Of a stretch of 64,000 nt of DNA, positions 34,168 through 45,930 are shown in pieces. Below the pieces are notes generated by a model. It was not told the DNA's origin, did no database searches, and saw nothing but the letters and a program-made list of their open reading frames with translations. Every line of letters starts with the position of its first letter. The first letter of the stretch is position 1. The position numbers and the translations under genes are program-made. The DNA is from Seriola aureovittata (Eukaryota; Chordata; Actinopteri; Carangiformes; Carangidae): positions 17,664,318 to 17,728,317 of the forward strand of contig NC_079372.1 in the NCBI RefSeq assembly GCF_021018895.1, in the 5' to 3' direction.

Positions 34168-35886
34168 AATCTTTAAGATTTTAAGAAGACAGAGAGAGAG
34201 ACGGAGAGGTTATGTGGTTAACCACGAGGCTGCCCACGCACTTTGATCAGTTTGGCCTGGAGGTCAACTGTGACAGAGGGGCATCGGGAATTCTTTAGAA
34301 ACAAAACCAGAACCGCAAAACTCTTCACTAGACTCTGCCAGCACAGACATGCCAGGTGCAAAAAAGGTATATTTACAAGAAGCAACTACAACACTGACAC
34401 ACTGCATTAAGTATTTATTACAGATGGTGTGACTGCAGTTCGTTTTTGAATCCGTGCTCCCCTCTGTCACCTGAAACGGCCCGAACCCGACAACCCGTAC
34501 AATGAAAGTTGGGTTGTCACACAACACCCCAGCCAGGTCTGTGATCCTGGGGTTGGATGATGGAAGCACCGGCCATGTTGTTCATGCTCACTGTGAGATA
34601 GTCTTCAGTCTCATGACGCAGCTTTGGACCAACAAACAAAACAGTGTTGGTGTATAAATTGAGATGAATGCAAACAGAGTTAATGGAAAAATGAGGACAG
34701 ACAGATGCACGAGTTGACATGACCTGAGTAAACACACGTGGTAAAAAATGTTTTTGCATCGTTATGATCCAGGGTCAGATTTTCTTTTTGTGTGATTTTT
34801 GTCTTTGACAGATCTCTTCTCCTCACTGCCTAGTGTGCGTGCATGTGTCAAATAATTGCTGGATGATGATTGACTAGATGATGACAGCGCTGCCATATTT
34901 AAACCACAGCTGACAGCAACATGAATCAGTTGTGTGCTTTAAATCGTGCATTTTAGTCTGAAATGTCGCTGTAAATTTTGAGCACAGCGTATCTAGAGCA
35001 GTAGAAGTTTTTCTTTTGCAGGAGTGAGACCTTTTAGTTTATCACCTGCATTTTTAGGGGTTTGATTCTGTCTGTAGTTTTTTTTGTTGATTTTGCTGAC
35101 CTCCGTCATGTGGTTGGAGAAAAGAGCAAGCAATTTATAACTTCTTTGCATATATTGACTGACTTCTTCATAAACAACTATATGTAAAGACATTTTAATT
35201 TGCTCTACAAGATGGGACGTCACATGCACGGCAGCCAACCAGAGCTGTCACACACCGACTCGGTGTTTGTGGTCATGTGCTGTCGCCTGGAGGTCAAAGA
35301 CGGCTGAAAGTTCCCTTCATGTTGTACCTGACTGTGGGATTGAGCTTTATCTCTGAGGGCTGTGTTCACTGTTTGAGGGAGGATTTATTATCTTGATCTA
35401 TTCCTCAGCACAGTGATGCATGATCATCCGTTATCACAAAATAAAAAAAAAATAAAAAAATCACAATACTGTGAACTGCTGCCTTGCTAGCTGTCAGTCA
35501 TCTTGCTGCGGCTCTAAATTTTCCTTCCAAAGTAGGAACTGGAGTTATCAGTATTGCAGTGCCTATATGTAGTTCTCCACCCTCTCAGTTTGTCAAAGTA
35601 AAAACCAATCCAGTGAGTAACTCCCTGACTCACAGTATTTTCTCTGGAGAAACTCAATTCCAGGTATTACCTTTGTGTCTTGTTTTTTTTTTTTTTGTGC
35701 TAAAACTGGGATGCATCTGCCTATAATCAAGCGTTATTATGTGACTCTGTTCCAATATTAACAGCAAACTACAGAATAATACACTGGATCGATACGCTTC
35801 TTGATTACAAATTTCTCCCGGGAACTGTGCTCAATATATATTGTTAAATTGATCGTTAACGTCACGCCAGTGTTGCTTATATGCCA

Positions 35887-36000
35887 GAGGTAGAAAGAAA
35901 AATGAAACTCTGGAGAGATGAAGTGAGAGAGAGAGAGAGAGAGAAGGGAGCTTAAGGGAAATAAAAGAAAGAGAGAGCATAAGAAGGAAAGAGAGAGCTG
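35887..36000 (+). repeat. Homopurine tract with (GA)n core
   Basis: Over about 110 bases nearly all positions are A or G, centred on (GA)10. Mirror-symmetric purine tracts can form triplex (H-DNA). Confidence 0.7.
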
Positions 36001-36120
36001 TTGAGACGTGTGAAGTGGCTCAGTGTAAAGGCAATCTATTTGCTACCACGGCGATGACAGGAGTGGGCGGGCGTTCAATATCATAACAGCGCTGAGGTGG
36101 AGTGGCAAATCCACCTTTCT

Positions 36121-36310
36121 GCTGTTCCTGCCATCCATCCACCCATCTGTCCATCTGTCTGTCTCTACATGAGGAGGGAGGTGGTTGCAGGGGGGTGGGG
36201 GGTGAGGCAGTGGAGAGAGATGCCTGTCAGTCAGGGGAGGAGGGGGTGTGGAGAGGGGCTGTGGTGATGGATGGCTGAACAGGGGAGGTAAAAGGGAGAG
36301 AGGTGGGGCA
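36121..36310 (+). repeat. G-rich low-complexity region
   Basis: Starts with CCATCC/ATCTGT tetramer-like units and continues into G-runs (GGGGGGTGGGGGGTGAGG near 36189; GGGGAGGAGGGGG near 36234). Several four-run combinations meet a G-quadruplex pattern on the plus strand. Confidence 0.6.
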
Positions 36311-36944
36311 AAGTGAAGGAGATTGTAAGTGGAGAGTGTGTTTTTTGTACAGATACTCTCACCCAGACTCCCATATACATCTGGTAATAACATGTGATCG
36401 CTATCTGGGTATTTACATGTGCTTTCCAGATGCACTACTACATCTTAGAGATTGCTGTGATGTACAAATCGAGGCTTGCGCAGCAGACGGAGCCGGCTAA
36501 CGTTAGATTGTAACTACATAATCAGCTGATCCTCGGCACATTCTGTGGTGTTCATTTGAACATAAGTGTTCCTGAAAATCAAGTAATAATGCGCTCTACA
36601 ATCTGCAAAAGAATTAAATTAATCTGGCCTGTATACAACATGATTGTCAGATGCTACTTCCGCATCTGGACCAACTCTGGCGCACACACAGAAGCTCTTC
36701 TGGCTAATCTTCCGACTGTCAATCAGTACCAGAGGACAACATCCAAACCCTGCCCAGAAGTATATGTGGGTCAGACTCAGGCTTAGGACCAAGGCAAATG
36801 TTGGGCCAGAAGTTACAATTTTCTGTGTGTGGGGGGGCTGAGTGAATCAATACAATAAAATCAGGTTTTAAAATATTTTCAGTTCTTAATGAAAACCAAC
36901 TACTCTACTGACATCCTCTGACAGTGTGGCCCAGGACTCAGGTT
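36311..36944. other. Non-genic DNA, nothing recognised
   Basis: Short overlapping open frames only, no domain. No familiar repeat. Confidence 0.55.
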
Positions 36945-37130
36945 CACACCGCTAAAAGAATGTGGCCAGATGTGGCACAGACCACCTCTGAATGTGGTCT
37001 GAGTGATCGGATCTCAAATGCGTCCTCTGTGTGTCTTTGGTGCGTTCACACCTGAACCTTAGAGCTGACCACTTGTGATCAGATCATCTGAGATGGATGT
37101 TAATGCCACGACTGAACAGGGCCTATGATG
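36945..37130 (+). repeat. Dispersed teleost repeat (GTGGTCTGAGTGATCGGATC), left part
   Basis: AATGTGGTCTGAGTGATCGG, GTTCACACCTGAACCTTAGA, CTTGTGATCAGATCATCTGA and GATGGATGTTAATGCCACGA form the order of a fish interspersed repeat I recognise. A possible partner block at 37695-37815 could be its other end. Confidence 0.35.
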
Positions 37131-37151
37131 TTCCCAGGGACACCACCTTCA

Positions 37152-37172
37152 CCCCCCCCCCCCAACCCCCCC
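37152..37172. repeat. C-rich tract (C12 AA C8)
   Basis: Two poly(C) runs separated by AA; the minus strand carries long G-runs and could form a G-quadruplex. Confidence 0.9.
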
Positions 37173-37694
37173 TCTGCAGCCATGTTCCAACATATAAATA
37201 CAGAAATAAATAATCAGCAGTGTGAAGCTGAGAGCAGCTGTAGTCATATTCAAAATACTGGATTTGGATGCTTTTTTTTTTTTTTGTGTGTAATTTGAGA
37301 GGGGGCCATGTTTGAGTTAAAATGGGGTGTTAAATTGCTCGTTAAGGCCCACAGTCACACCAGCATTTAAATCAGCCAAATTACACAGTGAATAATTTCA
37401 TGTCAGTGGAATAGTGTAGGGTATGTGCTTACAGTGGTGAACAAAAATCAGTGGCAATCATTCACGTCAAGTTCAACTCTGCTGAACTTTGACTCTTGAA
37501 TTTTATAGTGAACTATTAACAAAGCGTCTCGACAGTGCTCTGTGACCAGTGCTAGCTCACCGCTAGCTAACCGTGTCTAACCACCACAACTGTATAAGCC
37601 AAACTTATTTTTTTCTTTGCAGAGAAAAGGGTCACCTGCAGAATGAGTCAGAGGTGACCTTTTAACTTCTGAGCTTCTTCTTTTTTTTTTTTTT

Positions 37695-37815
37695 TCTGAA
37701 GAATGTAGCCAAACTGGACAGATGTAATTTACACCTGACTGAGATCCAATCGCAGTGCAAGCCAGACCACCTCCAGATGTGCAGATGTGTGAACTGCAGT
37801 GCGTTCTGTGTGCAT
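37695..37815 (+). repeat. Possible right part of the 36945 repeat
   Basis: CTGACTGAGATCCAATCGC, AGACCACCTCCAGATGTGC and GCAGTGCGTTCTGTGTGC resemble the second half of the same repeat type. The link is tentative. Confidence 0.25.
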
Positions 37816-40200
37816 TTTGCTGTTTTTGTCTAATCCAGATAAGATATACAGATTAAAAACACACCAGCTTTAGTGCTGTGTTTAGGTCCGCCGGCTTCTA
37901 TCATGTCAGCGGAGGGTTCAGGTTTGTCCGTCAGCTGAGCCTCAGGATAAATGACGGCTCATCAAGATGAGTGGCAAGCAGGAAAGTGCAGACGTCTTAA
38001 TCACCAGTAACTCGAGCCAAGTATAAGGGCATCCCCCAACCTACATGCACATGTGCACAGACACACACGTGCACACACAGATATACAATGTGAACATATA
38101 CTATTTAAATTTGACAACCTTAGTTGACAGAAGGTTTGTCATTCAGATGGGGGAAATGCCTTGTCTGCACAATCTGTAATTAGGGGTCAAAAGGTTTGAC
38201 CACATTCGTTTTTCAAGGCGTCTCATTTTAGCTCACATAAACTGTAACTGGCTTTTCTTTTTTTTTTTTCACTGCAGCCAATTAATTCATATTGCATAGG
38301 TTTACTAAAGCACAAAATGAAAGTCTTTGCTAATTGTCAGTTAAGCGTTTTCTCCAGTGTGTGTATTATTTACACTTGGCCAGAGATGGTGTCGTGCAGT
38401 AGCCTTTTCCTGTCAGACTGTAAAACCAAGGTTGACTTTAGCTGCTTCAGTGAAGAGACGGAGGCAATATTATTGGTGGTTGTACTTGTGATTTACTATC
38501 TTGCTATAAATGAGCAAAAACTGCTCAATTTTTCTGTAAAAAGATGAACACTTACCCTTGATGCTTTTTTTAGTTCACTAATTGGAATCTTTTAATGACA
38601 TTATAACATTTGAATAACTCAAAAAACGTGTGATGTGTGTAAAAGTTAAGAGGCTCCATCTGTTGTTTTAGTGCGTCAGATACATATTTATTTAACAGTT
38701 GATGTCCTGAGCTGCTCAGGTCTCATTTTCAGGTTGTAGACACAGGTTGTGAACATTAATTAAGCAAAACATTAAAAAACAAATTTTTCTGTCATCTCGG
38801 CTGATTATACTGTCGTTCTCAGCTCAATCCTGGTGTATTTTGCAGTCAGAGGAAGGATTTAAATGAAATATGTGCAAATTTTTAAATGTCAAACTATACA
38901 GAGCCCAATGCATTTGATATTAACTAAAAAAGGACTAAACCAAAAATTGTATGTCTATTGTATTGTCAAAAATCTGTTCTTATTTCATAATGACATTTTT
39001 CTCGATAACCTACTTTTATGTCACCCAACTGTGAGATGGCCAGCTAGCTCCTGTTGGTTGCAACATCAATAAAAGAGAAATTATACAATAGATTCTGATG
39101 TAAAAGCAAAGACACCATAAACATGTATGCAGCCCGCTCAGAATGTACAGCTGCATGTAAACGGGAATACTGGAATATTCATTTTCATTAACCATGTAAA
39201 GAGCTTAGTGGGAGTATTGTCTTTTTGTGAATAAGGGCTTAAAACTATAATATTATTCATACATTGGAGTGGATATGTTCCCTGGTCCCCTGTGGTAATT
39301 ATGTGCATGTCTCACCTAATCACAGCCACCACCTCCACCATCACTTCTTCACAGCTTGAACTGATGACTGCAGAAACATGTATTATAAACATACCCAAAC
39401 TAATTTTCAAAATTCACTCTTGAACTTTACCATGTTGGCCCTGTCTTTATATTTCACAACAGGTGGAAAGCATCTTGGGAAAAGTTTTGAAGCTAATAAA
39501 AAATTGAAAACAGGAAAACAGGGCTGTATTTAAAGGTGAAACGAAAGAAAGGTCAAAGAGTCAGAACTATGGGGACAATCTGACCTGAGATGTTTGAAGG
39601 AGGATAATGGTGGCCCTGAATGGAAAGGTAAACTGAAGCTCAAACCAGGTGAGAGAGGGCAGAAGGAAACAAAGTAGGGAAGAGGGAAGCGAGGGCCAGA
39701 GAAAGAGCAACATACTATTGAGTTTACCTCTAGTGGGAGAGAAAGAAAGCAGTTCATGCATCAATAAGCACACACACAAACATCATACCTGTCTGATGCC
39801 GAGGAGTGGTTTTACGTTGGGTCACGCCGACTGAGTGCTGCAGGTGTTATTTACTCATGCCTGTATGGCCCCGGCACTATGCCATGAAAAAAGCAGTGAT
39901 GGGCTGTTTCAAAGAGCCTTACCTGCTCTTTCAGCATCAAAAAGTGCACTTAGGAGCCTCTGTAATTTTCCATCCCTTTCCTCAGCTCTGCCTGGGTTAT
40001 ATTATGATGAGCAATAGTCTCTCTCTCATCCTCTCTCCAGCTGCCACTCTTTCATCATCACCCCTCCTCTCCACCCCTCCTCAGTCTATCTCTGCCCTGG
40101 CTGTTTCACATGCACTGAGGTGTTGTTGCATTAATAACAAGCGTTGCCTTTTACAGCAAAAAAACCCCAAAAAATACAATTTCACTTTAAACTCAGTATG
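37816..40200. other. Non-genic DNA, nothing recognised
   Basis: No coding similarity. Purine-rich at about 39640-39750 and pyrimidine-rich at 40018-40085; the 135-residue open frame at 39806-40213 reads through the latter and has no domain. Confidence 0.55.
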
Positions 40201-40214
40201 CGCCTGGTGGTGAT

Positions 40215-40450
40215 TCGGCTGCAATCAGAATTGTATTCAAAAATGCAAAAGATTGATGTGTAAATGTGTCGCAGATGTACTGAAGATGTAATCATTGGAA
40301 GCGCCTCGGGAGGTGATGCATTTGGGCACATTAAAAACAAGGTGTAAACGCAGTGTGCTGCCAATCAACATACCGCTATGATTACATACAGCGGACAACC
40401 ATTTGCATATTGATCTAATCAACACCATACGTGACAGGCAGTGCAGATAC
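40215..40450. promoter_or_regulatory. Candidate enhancer-like conserved block (unproven)
   Basis: Repeat-free sequence with CCATTTGCATATTGATCTAA (octamer ATTTGCAT, POU-type, at about 40400), TGATCTAATCAA, and several TAATC/GATTA homeodomain cores. It looks like developmental non-coding sequence. Conservation cannot be judged here. Confidence 0.25.
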
Positions 40451-40684
40451 AATTTGGACTAAACATTGAAAACAGGCCAGACTACTTTTTAGAGACTTTA
40501 CATTTTCTGACAAAAGCAACTTATAATGGGGTTAAAGGTTGCGTTTAAGAGTATTTATTGACTGATCTTTCAATCAAGAACATGAAAAGAGTGTGTAAAA
40601 ATGTCCAAATATTAGCATTGCTCATATTTATATTCTATTCATTTTATATCTTTTATATCGGAAAATATTGCCTCCTTACATTAT

Positions 40685-41138
40685 GTGTTTGTTATGGCCA
40701 CAGCCGGCACGCCCCTGTGTGCCTAGCGCTGTTTCCTGCTGATTCCTTTGCTAAGTGGGCTGCGTGAGACCCACTATATGACTGGCTGCTGTTACTGAAG
40801 GGGGCGTGTCCACTGTTTGTAGCTGTGTTGCTGATTGGGGCTGCTGATGTAGGAAAAGGTTTGTTGGTGCCATTTTGTTTCTGGAGAGGGCAAGAAAGCT
40901 TTTCATTTCTCATTTTATTTTAATCTTAGAGATTAAAATTGCTGACTCATGTTTAGTTTCAGCCCTCTTTTTGTTGATTTAGTTTTTTTCCTTTAGCAGC
41001 ACTCGGTGGCCCTGTCGTCCTCACACTTTGATTAAGTTTGTTTTCCCTCCTTACTACCCAATAAATCTTTCTTTACCACTTCCAACTGGTTATGTTGCTT
41101 CCCTCTTCCCCAAATGTGAGCCTAGTTGTAACAGTGTT
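40685..41138 (+). mobile_element. Solo LTR (40690-41133) with perfect GTGTT target duplication
   Basis: Starts TGTTATGGCC and ends TTGTAACA; termini TGTTA...TAACA are inverted. GTGTT precedes it (40685-40689) and follows it (41134-41138), a perfect 5-bp target-site duplication. Internally a TATATGA box lies at 40775-40781 and AATAAA at 41060-41065, in the order U3-R-U5 expected on the plus strand. It is 444 bp, with no internal retroelement genes or partner LTR, so it is a solo LTR. The intact duplication suggests a fairly recent insertion. LTR class (Gypsy or retrovirus-like) cannot be set from the LTR alone. Confidence 0.85.
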
Positions 41139-41479
41139 TCCAAGTGTTTCTCAACTCTGGCTGGAGGAGAAATTGTTGTAAAATACCAAATACCTGTGAT
41201 ACACAGCTGTTCGCTAACATGACTATATGTGATAATATGTCAATGCTGAGTTTAGCACTCTGCTGCCCTCAAGTGGCCAAAAAAATCATTTAATTTAGCT
41301 TCAAAGATTTCAATATTTGTAGCTGCAGAATTGATGGGTTACAAGAACATTAGATCCATTCATCTTCATTATAGATTTCATTATCTGGGAAACTATAGAT
41401 TTTTTAAGAGCTTGCTAAAAAAAAAAAAAGATTTATAATTTCATATTGTGTAACAAAATGTTGTGATCCATCTGTCTGT
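41139..41479. other. Non-genic DNA, nothing recognised
   Basis: Short unassigned stretch between the solo LTR and the LINE 3' end. A-run at about 41418. Confidence 0.6.
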
Positions 41480-42165
41480 ATTATCAAATTTATTTATAAA
41501 GCACATTTAAACCAACAGCTGTTGTTGAAGTGCTGTACAATCAATCACATAAAAACAAAGAGCACAAACTGGTGAAAACAGACAGAAATGAAAACTGTCA
41601 TACTGAGTCAAAGGCTAAAGAATAAAAATGTGTTTTAAGACGTGATTTAAAAACAGGCAGTGAGGGGGACAGTCCGACGTAGAGGCAACTCGTTCCAGAG
41701 TTTGGGTGCTGCAACTGAAAAAGCGCGGTCTCCCCAGAGCTTTAGCCTGGATCTGGGCACAACTAAAAGCGACTCTTCAGCAGACCTGAGAGTGCGTAGA
41801 GGTACATGTGCCACTAAAAGATCTGACAGGTAAAATGGAGCTAGCTCATGTAATGATTTATAAACAAAAGTTAAAATTTTTAAATCATTCCTAAAACGTA
41901 CAGGAAGCCAGTGAAGGGAGGCCGGCGCGGGGGAAATGTGCTCTTGCTGCCTGTTCCTGTTAAAAGACGAGCTACTGCATTTTGGACCAACTGTTGTCGT
42001 GAGAGGGAGTTCTGGTTAACACCAACATAAAGAGCATTACAGTAGTCAAGGCGGGACGAAATAAAAGCATGGATGACTCTTTCAAAATCATTAAAAGACA
42101 GGAAGGACTTGACCTTTGATAAAAGCCTCAGTTGGAAAAAGCTAGATTTCACAACTGAATTGATG
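41480..42165 (-). pseudogene. L2-like LINE fragment: reverse-transcriptase C-terminus, stop codon and 3' tail
   Basis: Minus-strand reading from 42152 gives SFFQLRLLSKVKSFLSFND, HAFISSRLDYCNALYVG, LQ-QLVQNAVARLLTG (written loosely), then after a one-base frameshift near 41955 HISPAPASLHWLPVRFRND, PLRTLRSAEESLLVVPRSR and GDRAFSVAAPKLWNELP. After a second shift near 41690 it ends LPVFKSRLKTHFYSLAF at a TGA (41598-41600). These are the classic C-terminal motifs of L2/CR1-group non-LTR retrotransposons. About 118 bases of 3' UTR follow, ending in GTGCTTTATAAATAAATTTG. The RT catalytic YADD is missing because the copy is 5'-truncated, as usual for LINEs. Only about two frameshifts in 550 bases suggest it is not very old. 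Confidence 0.85.
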
Positions 42166-42169
42166 TTTT

Positions 42170-43370
42170 ACTTTATTTTATGTTGTTAGAAAAATGATGT
42201 TGCTGCCTAACTTGAACACTATTGCAAAGTAGTTTAAGACCAAGTGAGTGTCAAGGATGAACACAAACTTTTGAAACATTACTGAACAATGTATTAACCA
42301 CTAAAGAGCCAGCGCAAAGTACTTGTATACATTTTAAATAATGGGTGTCTTATTACAAAGTGATACCCAAGAAGATTAACAGAGAAAGTGATATGTGGTA
42401 AATTGTGTGTTGTGAGGGAAATCCAGTTCCAGTGTCTGTCTGAGAGATGCTTTAAAAACCAAAAATTAATTGAGTCTAAAAATCAGCATTCATGAATAAA
42501 ATTCCCTGTGTCTCTTTGAGTGAATTGTGTGTCATTACTAAAAAAAAAAAAAAATACAAGTTGATACAAATACAAAGACTCTTAAGAAAATAAACTAAAA
42601 AAAACAACAACTTTGCTGTAGTTTTGTGTTTATTCCATTTATGACTTGGTCAGGGAGGCATGAAAATGCAAATATTTAAAGGCAGTAAACAACAACAGTA
42701 CATTTCAGACATATTAATTGCTTAATTGCTGACAGTATTTTATCCGCCATATTAACATAAGCAATTCCTTGGAAGGATAGTGCTAGCATACCAGAAAATT
42801 GGCCAGGGGGGCTTTGGGGAATTAGAAAGGCAGATTGCATGAAGTGGTGGAGGGAGAAGTCTAAGCTAGCGGAACCGACATTTGAAGCTTTTTCTTCCCC
42901 CCCCCCCCTTCTAATTATGATCCTTCTGTGCACTTTTTACTCCACTCTCCTTCCTCCAAAACTCTTTCAAAGCTCATTTCATTCACTTGGAAGGGATCTG
43001 TCATGTGGAAAATAAGCTTCAATGTTTGATTATTGTTTTTTTGTGGACTAATGAAGAGACATCCTTTTTAAATGACATGACATCAAGCTTCTTAAAGTCT
43101 ATTTTTCAGCTCCCAGAAAGAAGGAAAAAATATTTACAAGACCCTCATCCTAATTGTTTCATTTGAATGCTTATTAAGGTCAAAGGTGTGTGACACAGAT
43201 TTGTTTCCCTTTTTGCATTATTTTCTCGGCTTCTCAGATTTCCATTATTTCAGATTTGGTTCAGTCTAACAGTAAGCTACATGGAGTATTCTTCAATCTC
43301 TTCTATTTACTTTTTGTATTTATTTCTCACAGTTGTTCTTCTTCCTTCATTTCAATCCAAACATTGCCCA
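42170..43370. other. Non-genic, AT-rich, repeat-poor DNA
   Basis: No coding similarity. 42730-43110 is repeat-free with TTCTAATTATGATCC and similar homeodomain cores near 42911, next to a C11 run at about 42899. May include unique conserved sequence. Confidence 0.5.
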
Positions 43371-43384
43371 CCCATCCGGCATGA

Positions 43385-43640
43385 AACAAAGAATAAAACC
43401 TCCTAAACGAGATCACCCACCATGTAATCTAGCCAAACAAATGACGAACACCCGCTGCTTCAGAGAAACACTGGCCGCAAACGGCTCCCGCTGTCCGCGA
43501 TGGCGACTTGCGTGCGCGGGTAAGTGCACCACGCTGACGGCAGCCAAAGCATGGCGAGATGCTCCGCTTTCATTTCCATTTACCCTACGCTGTTTGCTGA
43601 CTCCGGAGATGCTTGTATTAATGGGAAATTGAAAGTAATG
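43385..43640. promoter_or_regulatory. Candidate conserved non-coding block (unproven)
   Basis: Repeat-free, locally GC-richer than its surroundings (about 43450-43560), containing an open frame of 99 codons without any recognised domain. The end TTTCATTTCCATTTACC and TATTAATGGGAAATTGAAAG are AT-rich. Either a regulatory element or chance. Confidence 0.2.
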
Positions 43641-43644
43641 AAAT

Positions 43645-44755
43645 GCTGAAGGAAGAAAAATAAAACTCCCCCACTCTCCCCTCCTTCCCTCCCTGCTTTC
43701 CTCTCTATCTTTCCATACGTGCTGTGAACATGCACATTACCACATCGTCGTGCGAAGCTTGCCCCTTGTCCATTCTGGCTCATTACAATGATAAAGGTCC
43801 GTGGAAAAGCCCCAATCTTTCATTCTCCAGGCTCAGTCCTGTCAGCACTTTCCTTGAGACATTGTTGGGGGGGAAATCTGCCAGCATTTCCCTCACATTT
43901 TCTCTCTTCTCTAACATAAGTTGACCTCTGTCACTTCATCTTCATGGTAGTCAAAGGCCACAATAAGAGCAGTTGTATTACAAGCGATTCTGACTCCAGA
44001 CTTGAATGTGCCTGCTGTATGTGCTGTACTGTTTCTGGACTGTCTGCCTCCTCTGAGACTTATCATTCTTCTTCCTTTCCTTTTCCTCTCTTATCCATCT
44101 GTACCTTTCCCCACATTGCTCCTAGTTTTTTCTGTCTTCGTATTTGGCTCATCTACAGGAACAATGAAAGGGCGGTGAAAAGGATATTCTAATTAACAAG
44201 AGTCAGTCTGTAGCCACATTTCTGAGAATGAAATATGTACGCTGGGAGAAGAGTCTCTGTGAGTGCTGCCAATACTGGTCCAGTGTGTGGGCAGCTTGAT
44301 GGATTTTTAAACTGATATTTTTGATATTTAGCTCTATTGTATTGTGAAATACTGAACTGTAAAGCCCTTTCTAGACTGCATTAGCTCAACCAGAAGATGG
44401 CTGATAATTGGTGATTATTACCACAGGAGCCTGGGAATTTTATCCTTTCCTGAAAGAGCATGTTGGTTATTTCCTCCCTACTAATGTTTCCCTGGTGAAA
44501 TGACTTCCTCTATTTCCGATGCCAAGGGATAAGTTTGCATTTACTCTTTTAAACGCTTTCCAACTTATACAGTAATCTGTGACACACTCCTAGAGTTCTT
44601 TTTCACATGGTAACCAAACTCAAAAGCTGCAGTCTCATAACTGCTCACCCTTCATGGCTCATTGTTTTTCTTTTTGTTTTGTTTTGTTTGTTTTCTACTT
44701 TTTCTTTGTCGAATACTAGATAGTCTCTGAGACTATATCTCTGAAACTATTGTCT
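43645..44755. other. Non-genic DNA, nothing recognised
   Basis: Pyrimidine-rich near 43665-43715 and 44060-44120; no coding similarity or familiar repeat. Confidence 0.55.
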
Positions 44756-44759
44756 AAAT

Positions 44760-45930
44760 TGATGCTTATTTTGAAGATCTCTGGCCAGTTTTGGGGCCTA
44801 CAACCCTATATTTATTATTACTTTATCATTTATCTGACATCGTCCCCGCCAGCTTCAAAACTGCTGTGGTTATACCCTTACATAAACCACCGCTCTCACA
44901 TGCTGAAAGTCTTAGTTATCTGCGTCTGTGCCTTATCAGTGTTTCCTACAATAATACTACATTAATATTTTCTGATGTGAAACATGGAGTACCCCAGGCC
45001 TGTATTCTTGGGCCTCTGCTTTTCCCTCTTCATCTTTAACCTCTTGACCTAATTATTTGCAGTCATGAAATTCATTTCTATGCTGATGATAGTTATCTGT
45101 ATCATCCTAAAAAAGCTGATGACCCTTTTCAAATTATCATCAGATGCCCGCTTGTAAAACACTGGATTTAAAAAAAGAATTCCTGATGTTGGCCTGACCC
45201 AACATAGACACAGGTTTGAGCAAGTAACAGTACCCTGTGAGGTATGATTTCTCAAAGTCTGACAGCCAGGAACTTTGGTGTTATGTTTTATCTTACCCTC
45301 TCTTTTGATCAGCACACTAAAAACAACATCAAGACTGCCATTTTTCAACAGCTACAGTTCTCTCTTTTCTCTCATTAGCAGATACCTTTTCATGTCTTTG
45401 GTGTCATTGAGATTGGATTACTGTAACTTTTTCTTTTCAGGTCCACAATATGCTTGTACTACAAGTCTTCAAATGATTCAGAGAGCTGAGGCAAAAATTT
45501 TAACTGAATCCAGAAAACTCAACCACAGTACATAAATCGTAGATTCTCCTCATTGGCTTTCGTTGCATGTCAGATCAGACTTCTTCTACTGCTTCTGATA
45601 CAACATCAGAAATGAGCAGGCCTCATATACCTGTCTGATGTCCTTAAACCCTATACTCAATCCTGTGCTCTTCACTCTCAGAACACGGGACTCCTGTCTG
45701 TCCCCAGGTTTAAAAAAGTCAGCAGACCACAGAGCCTTTTCTTATTGTTCCCCTTTCCTCTGGACAACCTCCCAGCTGACATCAGGCTGTCTGACTCCGT
45801 TGAGGGATTTAACTAAATTTTTAACTCTAACTAAACCCAAACTTTCAGTTAGCGGCTTATTCTTTGATTATTTCAGGCAGAATACCTGTTACCATTCCCC
45901 CACTAGCGGATTAGTCTCAATGAATCCATA
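44760..45930 (+). pseudogene. L2-like LINE fragment with RT motifs, internally deleted and frameshifted
   Basis: One plus frame reads VPASFKTAVVIPLHKPPL and a degraded SYLRLCLISV (family: NYRPISNLP). It jumps directly to GVPQACILGPLLFPLHL, so roughly 50-100 residues normally between these motifs are missing. HEIHFYADDSYLYHP (about 45064) is the catalytic YADD block. Further on, in another frame, come LRLDYCNFFFSGPQ, LQMIQRAEAKILTES and the C-terminal SCLSPGLKK and AFSYCSPFLWTTSQLTSG. At least two frameshifts, several stops and the deletion make it dead. It is more decayed than the copy at 41.5-42.2 kb and in the opposite orientation. Confidence 0.8.

Larger units (their letters stand above)
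34105..36120. other. Non-genic DNA, includes an unassigned block with open frames
   Basis: No firm coding similarity. On the minus strand about 34517-34640 reads VGPKLRHETEDYLTVS in an open frame, which looks protein-like but matches no family I can name. A purine-rich tract at about 35887-36000 includes (GA)10 at 35925-35944. Confidence 0.45.

Noticed and set aside
36043..36435. Proline-rich 130-residue minus-strand frame
   Set aside because: It is the complement of the G-rich low-complexity region at 36121-36310.
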